A DNA stretch of 64,000 nt from Thermincola carboxydiphila (GTDB lineage: Bacteria; Bacillota; Thermincolia; Thermincolales; UBA2595): the NCBI GenBank assembly GCA_016841725.1, contig JAENYP010000008.1, positions 106,751 through 170,750 on the forward strand, in the 5' to 3' direction. The position numbers and the translations under genes were made by a program. A model generated the notes under the pieces. It saw nothing but the letters and a program-made list of their open reading frames with translations, searched no databases and was not told the DNA's origin. Shown one piece after another: positions 61,979 to 64,000 of this stretch. The stretch's first letter is position 1, and every line of letters begins with the position of its first letter.

Positions 61979-62587
61979 ATGAACAGTCCAATCAAATTTC
62001 TGGGACTGGCAGCAAGCCCCCGGCGTAACGGCAACAGCACTATTCTGCTAAAAGAGGCGCTGCGTGGCGCGGCTGATGCCGGGGCTGATACCGAACTGCT
62101 GCTCCTTAACAGTTACAGGTATTCCGGCTGTCTTGCCTGTGATGGGTGCTTTAAAAATGGAGAATGTGTCATAAATGATGATATGCAGGTGATATATAAA
62201 AAACTACTGGAAGCAGACCGTTTGGTGCTGGCTGCCCCCATCTTTTCAATGGGTATGTGTTCTCAGGCAAAAGCTATGATCGACAGGAGTCAGCGTTTCT
62301 GGGCCACCAAGTTTATCCTGAAAAAGGATGTTATTTCCGACAAAGCCATGCGCCCTCAAAGGAAAGGAATCTTTATATCGGTTGCCGGTTCAGGACATAA
62401 AAAAGTATTTGACGGAGCCATCCAGGTCGCCAAATACTTTTTCCTGATGCTTGAAGCTCAATTTACAGGAGAATATTGTTACCATGAGATTGATAGAAAA
62501 AGAGATATTCTGAATCACCCCGGTATACTCAAGGATGTTTACCAGGCAGGCCACAACCTGGCAGGTTCTACAGCTTCCCTTTCATGA
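61979..62587 (+). CDS. Flavodoxin-fold NADPH-dependent FMN reductase family protein
   Basis: 202 residues. FMN phosphate loop is ASPRRNGNST, then CLACDGCFKNGECVIND, a cysteine-rich stretch typical of the flavin reductase/iron-sulfur flavoprotein branch in anaerobes, and APIFSMGMCSQAKAMIDR. The ATG at 61979 lies five bases after AGAGGTG. It follows the ferredoxin gene by 91 bases, so a redox pair is plausible. Confidence 0.88.
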   Translation: MNSPIKFLGLAASPRRNGNSTILLKEALRGAADAGADTELLLLNSYRYSGCLACDGCFKNGECVINDDMQVIYKKLLEADRLVLAAPIFSMGMCSQAKAMIDRSQRFWATKFILKKDVISDKAMRPQRKGIFISVAGSGHKKVFDGAIQVAKYFFLMLEAQFTGEYCYHEIDRKRDILNHPGILKDVYQAGHNLAGSTASLS

Positions 62588-62647
62588 TGCTCATATGACG
62601 TGGTTCTTTGCCCACGGCTGCCCTGGCAGCTTCCTCTGTTACAATTA

Positions 62648-63841
62648 TCATTTCAGAAGTTTTTTAGCAACCAACCTGAGCCCACCCAGAGAAAAAAGGT
62701 ACTTCCACTGGATAGCCTCCTTAAGCAGCCCGGCTACTCTGCCCGTTGTCCGGTATTCCCTGCCAATCTTCCCCACCGCCACTTTTCGCCCGAGGGAAAC
62801 GACCCTGCCCATCTCTCTTGGATTAAATTCCTTCAGCCCTTCTCCCCTGATATCTGCCAGCACATTCAGTGCAGCCAGACGCCCGCTCTGAATAGCAACC
62901 TGTGCTGTCGGTCCCATAACCTCACCTATTGCCTGATTGACTATAAAGGCGTTGTCTCCCACCATAAAAACATTGGGATAATCCACAGACTGGAGATAAC
63001 TGTTTACTTTGGCCCTCCCCCTGGCGGCAGTGTTAAAGCCTGACTGGGTAATCAGCCTGTTTGCCCTGATCCCGCCGGTCCAGATAAAATTGCGCGTTTT
63101 GATTACCTCTCCACTGCTGAGCCTGACTTCATTTTCACTCACGCTCTCTATGGCTGTTCCGGTAATAATGCGGATTCCCTTGTTCCGGAGTATCTCGTAA
63201 GCATTATCAATCAACTTTCTGTCATACCCCTTAAGAATTGTTGCCGCAGCTTCTATATTAACAACTGAGACCATCTTTTCCTGGATATCATACTCTTTTG
63301 CCAGTTCAGGGACCCAGTCCGCCATTTCACCGGCCAGCTCTATCCCCGTAAACCCAGCGCCCCCAACCACTATGGTAAGCAGCTCCCGCCTCAGAGGGTT
63401 ACTCTTAAATGAGGCGAAACTGTTTTCAATATGGGCCCTGATTAGTTTAGCGCTGTTAAGACTCCTCAGGGTGAGGCTGTGCACCTCAAGACCCGGAATA
63501 TTAAAATACTCCGGCTCGCTTCCCAAGCCCACAATAAGGTAGTCATAATCAATTGTGCCATCCCCCAGGATCACCCGGTTATCTTTGGGCAGGATACGAA
63601 GGATTTCATCCTTAATCTGCTTAACCCTTGTCTCATCAAAAATCTCATTGAGGGAAATCCTCATATCCTTATTACCGGTGACCCCGGCAGCAGATTCATG
63701 GAGCTGGGCCATAAAGTGATGATAAGTATGTTTATTGACAAGCACCGGGTCTGTTTCACCCCTATGACTTTCCGCTTCCAGCGTAAGGGCGCTTCTGACC
63801 CCGGCATAACCGGCGCCCAGGATAACAACCCGTTTGGCCAT
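62648..63841 (-). CDS. ndh: Type II NADH dehydrogenase-like FAD oxidoreductase
   Basis: 397 residues. N-terminal FAD-binding GAGYAGVRSALTLE, NAD-binding GGAGFTGIELAGEMA in the middle, and VFMVGDNAFI near the C-terminal third; the last 50 residues are basic and likely bind the membrane face. NDH-2 enzymes move electrons from NAD(P)H to quinone without pumping ions. Start ATG behind GGAGG. The gene converges with the flavodoxin-fold gene. Confidence 0.93.
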   Translation of the reverse strand: MAKRVVILGAGYAGVRSALTLEAESHRGETDPVLVNKHTYHHFMAQLHESAAGVTGNKDMRISLNEIFDETRVKQIKDEILRILPKDNRVILGDGTIDYDYLIVGLGSEPEYFNIPGLEVHSLTLRSLNSAKLIRAHIENSFASFKSNPLRRELLTIVVGGAGFTGIELAGEMADWVPELAKEYDIQEKMVSVVNIEAAATILKGYDRKLIDNAYEILRNKGIRIITGTAIESVSENEVRLSSGEVIKTRNFIWTGGIRANRLITQSGFNTAARGRAKVNSYLQSVDYPNVFMVGDNAFIVNQAIGEVMGPTAQVAIQSGRLAALNVLADIRGEGLKEFNPREMGRVVSLGRKVAVGKIGREYRTTGRVAGLLKEAIQWKYLFSLGGLRLVAKKLLK

Positions 63842-63915
63842 AACACTTCCTCCTTATATAAAATCGTTACAACACCTTACCATATATCATTTCCAAAAAG
63901 GCCTAAAAAAAATTA

Positions 63916-64000
63916 ACTCAGGCAGAGTATCAAGCTCCACCTGATGTGACGTACTCCTACCACCTACGCTAGCGCTAAGAGGTGGGGGCTTCTTGGGACG
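63916..64000. repeat. Possible end of an IS200/IS605-type element (hairpin)
   Basis: CCACCT...AGGTGG at 63958-63984 with TAGCGCTA inside it, followed by GGGGCTTCTTGGGAC, resembles the terminal hairpins of TnpB-type elements in clostridia as I recall them. It shares the string CTCTTAGCGCT (reverse strand) with palindrome 3. The window ends here, so the element cannot be seen. Confidence 0.35.

Overview
The window looks like a chromosomal segment of an anaerobic, probably spore-forming Bacillota of the Clostridia (Peptococcaceae/Desulfotomaculum-like by gene content). The grounds are the tig-clpP-clpX-lonB-lon-engB block, a T-box in front of valS, SigI/RsgI, GerMN, YlbF and YkuS proteins, SLH-anchored envelope protein, oxygen-sensitive enzymes (glycyl radical enzyme, aldehyde:ferredoxin oxidoreductase, 4Fe-4S serine dehydratase, 2-hydroxyacyl-CoA dehydratase relatives), and strong AGGAGG-type ribosome binding sites with many GTG/TTG starts. 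The taxon is an inference from content, not from any search.

Layout: 1-1.55 kb holds the 5' part of valS with its promoter and T-box leader. 1.8-5.1 kb holds a chemotaxis receptor, a small membrane protein and a Ca2+/cation antiporter. 5.1-5.75 kb contains three consecutive long palindromic repeats. 5.8-15 kb is the proteostasis block. 15.2-19 kb holds tRNA-Gly, a membrane glycosyltransferase and a large alkaline-phosphatase-like membrane protein. 19-28.6 kb is a sigma-54 controlled catabolic cluster: a glycerol/diol dehydratase-type glycyl radical enzyme, its activase, an aquaglyceroporin, a 4-OT tautomerase, a tungsten-type aldehyde oxidoreductase and two MoaD/ThiS-like proteins, divergent in function from but co-oriented with its AcoR-type activator. 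29-31 kb has tRNA-Leu, an AtpI-like protein and a six-tRNA operon. 31-34.6 kb is rph-rdgB-yfcE-like plus an MBL hydrolase and a dehydratase activase. 34.7-36.6 kb is a YtrA-type GntR/ABC operon. 36.7-41 kb has serine dehydratase, a nitroreductase and a GntR/HgdB-like pair. 41-46.9 kb has an amidase, a GerMN lipoprotein, CcdA with a selenocysteine thioredoxin, PduL and a MetF-like protein. 47-51.7 kb has a toxin-antitoxin pair, membrane proteins and a patatin. 51.9-64 kb has SigI/RsgI, a second chemotaxis receptor, FeS and YlbF proteins, a NAGPA-SLH surface protein, PHP phosphatase, YkuS, ferredoxin, flavodoxin-like reductase and NDH-2.

The points most worth follow-up are: (1) an in-frame UGA in the redox motif of a thioredoxin-like gene next to ccdA, followed at 18 nt by a SECIS-like hairpin; (2) the microcompartment-free glycyl-radical dehydratase/AOR operon with a textbook -24/-12 promoter and an upstream inverted repeat; (3) two adjacent palindromic repeats whose stems covary, plus shorter relatives at 38.9 and 42.8 kb; (4) a PduL gene whose conserved HVH motif lies upstream of every ATG/GTG/TTG, implying an AUA or AUU start; (5) a chemotaxis receptor whose Cache-like domain is not preceded by a membrane segment.
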